Made by a program: the position numbers and the translations under genes. Positions 62,950-64,000 of a stretch of 64,000 nt of DNA are shown here, in pieces (position 1 is the stretch's first letter; each line of letters opens with the position of its first letter). This DNA comes from Blastobasis lacticolella (taxonomy: Eukaryota; Arthropoda; Insecta; Lepidoptera; Blastobasidae). The notes beneath the pieces were generated by a model, which was given only the letters and a program-made list of their open reading frames with translations, was not told the origin of the DNA and searched no databases. The stretch lies in assembly GCA_905147135.1 (NCBI GenBank), contig LR990058.1, positions 15,971,349 through 16,035,348 on the forward strand. Direction: 5' to 3'.

Positions 62950-63228
62950 GTTGTGCAAGGCACTGTGGAGGGCACCCGGGCTCGCGGCAGATCTCGATGG
63001 ACAGACCAAGTCAGGAAGGCTTTATGGACGCCTTCACGAGTGCATAAGAAGAGCAGCTATCAGAGAAGAATGTCGGCGACTGGTGAAGCGAGTTACTAAT
63101 GACCACGACCACTTTGCCAAGAGTAATAAATACGACTAGAAAGAAGATCAATACCAACCCAATAAGAACCCATTGTATTATTTTGATTGTGCAATAAAGC
63201 GTTATTCATTCATTCATTCATTCATCAA
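62950..63228 (+). pseudogene. LINE ORF2 C-terminus and (ttca)n tail
   Basis: One frame reads GTVEGTRARGRSRWTDQVRK. After a frameshift it reads LYGRLHECIRRAAIREECRR, LVKRVTNDHDHFAKSNKYD, ending at 63139. G.VEG.R.RGR...RW.D.V.. followed by L......A..R..W (here C) is the usual end of an insect non-LTR polymerase. The 3' UTR ends gtgcaataaagcgttattca then (ttca)n, as in 59458-59620. Confidence 0.65.
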
Positions 63229-63234
63229 TATTAG

Positions 63235-63720
63235 ACACAGGCAAAATTATTACCTAATCAAAAATCTCAAGTTATTGGTGCCAAGATGATAATTATTTTA
63301 TATTGTAGGGCCCCTAAACGTACCTAAGTCCCTCCCTGTACTCTCATTCGGGACTCGCCAGGGGTAGACGCTGCCATAAATTGCGCCCCGTATGATTTAA
63401 CTAGTGTTAGCACCTAGCTTTTACATTTTTATTTTCTACAACGCATTATCTGCATTATGTGCTGGATTGTACTGGCGCGCGGAAAAGTGTTTTCCGAGGT
63501 TCATTTATTAAGATTTTGGAAGGGTTGTAAGTAATTATGTGTATGGCGTGTGATGTTCGAACTTAAATTGGATCGTCTAATTGAGACTAGGGCGCTGTGG
63601 CCGTATGGGTGTATGAATAAAAATGTGCCCCATAAGTACATGTTTTTTCACAAATAAATAAATCACAATTTTCTGTCAGGGATTTCCATTATAATTGGAA
63701 GTTAAATTTAAGACCAATGT
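63235..63720. other. Unclassified stretch
   Basis: No family recognised. Confidence 0.3.
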
Positions 63721-63723
63721 TAG

Positions 63724-63920
63724 AGACATGTTAAAGACTAATGTTTCGAAGCAAAACTTCTAAAATCTCTGTAAGCTGGAAAATGGGCAGCAGCGTTTTC
63801 GATTGTTATATTTCTAACACCGTTAACTCCAACCCGCCTGCGTGGAGATGATGGCAATAACCTCCCTTTCATAGGAGAAGCCCTAAGTTCTGCAGTGGCC
63901 TGTTATGGGCTGTGGTGACG
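63724..63920 (+). mobile_element. Family C, 5'-truncated
   Basis: actaatgtttcgaagcaaaa, aaaatgggcagcagcgtttt, ctccaacccgcctg, gcagtggcctgttatgggct gtggtgac. Confidence 0.75.
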
Positions 63921-64000
63921 TTTGAGCTTTCAAATTCATTTCAATTCATAACCACTTTCCTTCACAAGTGTACGCACAATCTACATCTGCATATATTTGC

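Overview
This window reads as a stretch of insect nuclear genome, most likely from a moth or butterfly (Lepidoptera). It is AT-rich and I find no intact protein-coding gene that I can name. No open frame exceeds 154 codons. Nearly everything I can identify is transposable-element sequence in many states of decay. The assignment to Lepidoptera is an inference from the mix of repeats: tRNA-derived SINEs, RTE-like and CR1/Jockey-like LINE 3' ends, Helitrons with CTAG ends, and palindromic MITEs.

Recurring families, named here for convenience. Family A is a tRNA-derived SINE of about 260 bp with a TTTA-rich tail; the best copy is 55017-55279. Family B is a second tRNA-derived SINE of about 385 bp with a (GAT)n tail and some twenty copies. 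Its last 65-70 bp match the 3' end of an RTE-like LINE at 35233-35363. Family C is a 260 bp element ending in an RTE-like, GAT-rich tail; about 13 copies occur, three of them in a tandem array at 56485-57620. Family D is a SINE whose head derives from 5S rRNA (34521-34765 and 24283-24510, plus fragments). LINE-1 and LINE-2 are two non-LTR families recognised by their ORF2 C-termini and 3' tails. Family R is an unclassified interspersed repeat.

Layout. 0-8 kb: RTE-like LINE ends, SINEs A and B, and a 141 bp MITE family, two copies of which split one SINE. 8-12 kb: LINE fragments, including a decayed RNase H domain, and a near-perfect hairpin. 12-22 kb: a palindromic element, families B, C and A, LINE ends and a local direct duplication. 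23-25 kb: a Helitron with canonical ends, a 5S-SINE, and a second Helitron carrying a SINE flanked by a 13 bp duplication. 26-35 kb: LINE and SINE fragments, a degenerate 55 bp minisatellite, and the clearest 5S-SINE. 35-42 kb: the sparsest part, with a few LINE ends and one possible non-coding transcription unit near 40.1-40.6 kb. 42.7-44.2 kb: a reverse-transcriptase relic split by another LINE. 45.1 kb: six perfect contiguous heat-shock-element units. 49-56 kb: dense nested MITEs, two of them short hairpins with 8 bp target duplications. 56-64 kb: the tandem array, a long inverted-repeat element, and more SINE and LINE ends.

The window contains no cooperating gene set. The relationships visible are parasitic and historical: SINEs that probably borrowed LINE machinery, MITEs inserted into SINEs or into other MITEs, and LINEs inserted into LINEs. 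Family boundaries were judged by eye and may be off by several bases. Element class names are inferences wherever a diagnostic terminus or duplication is not stated.
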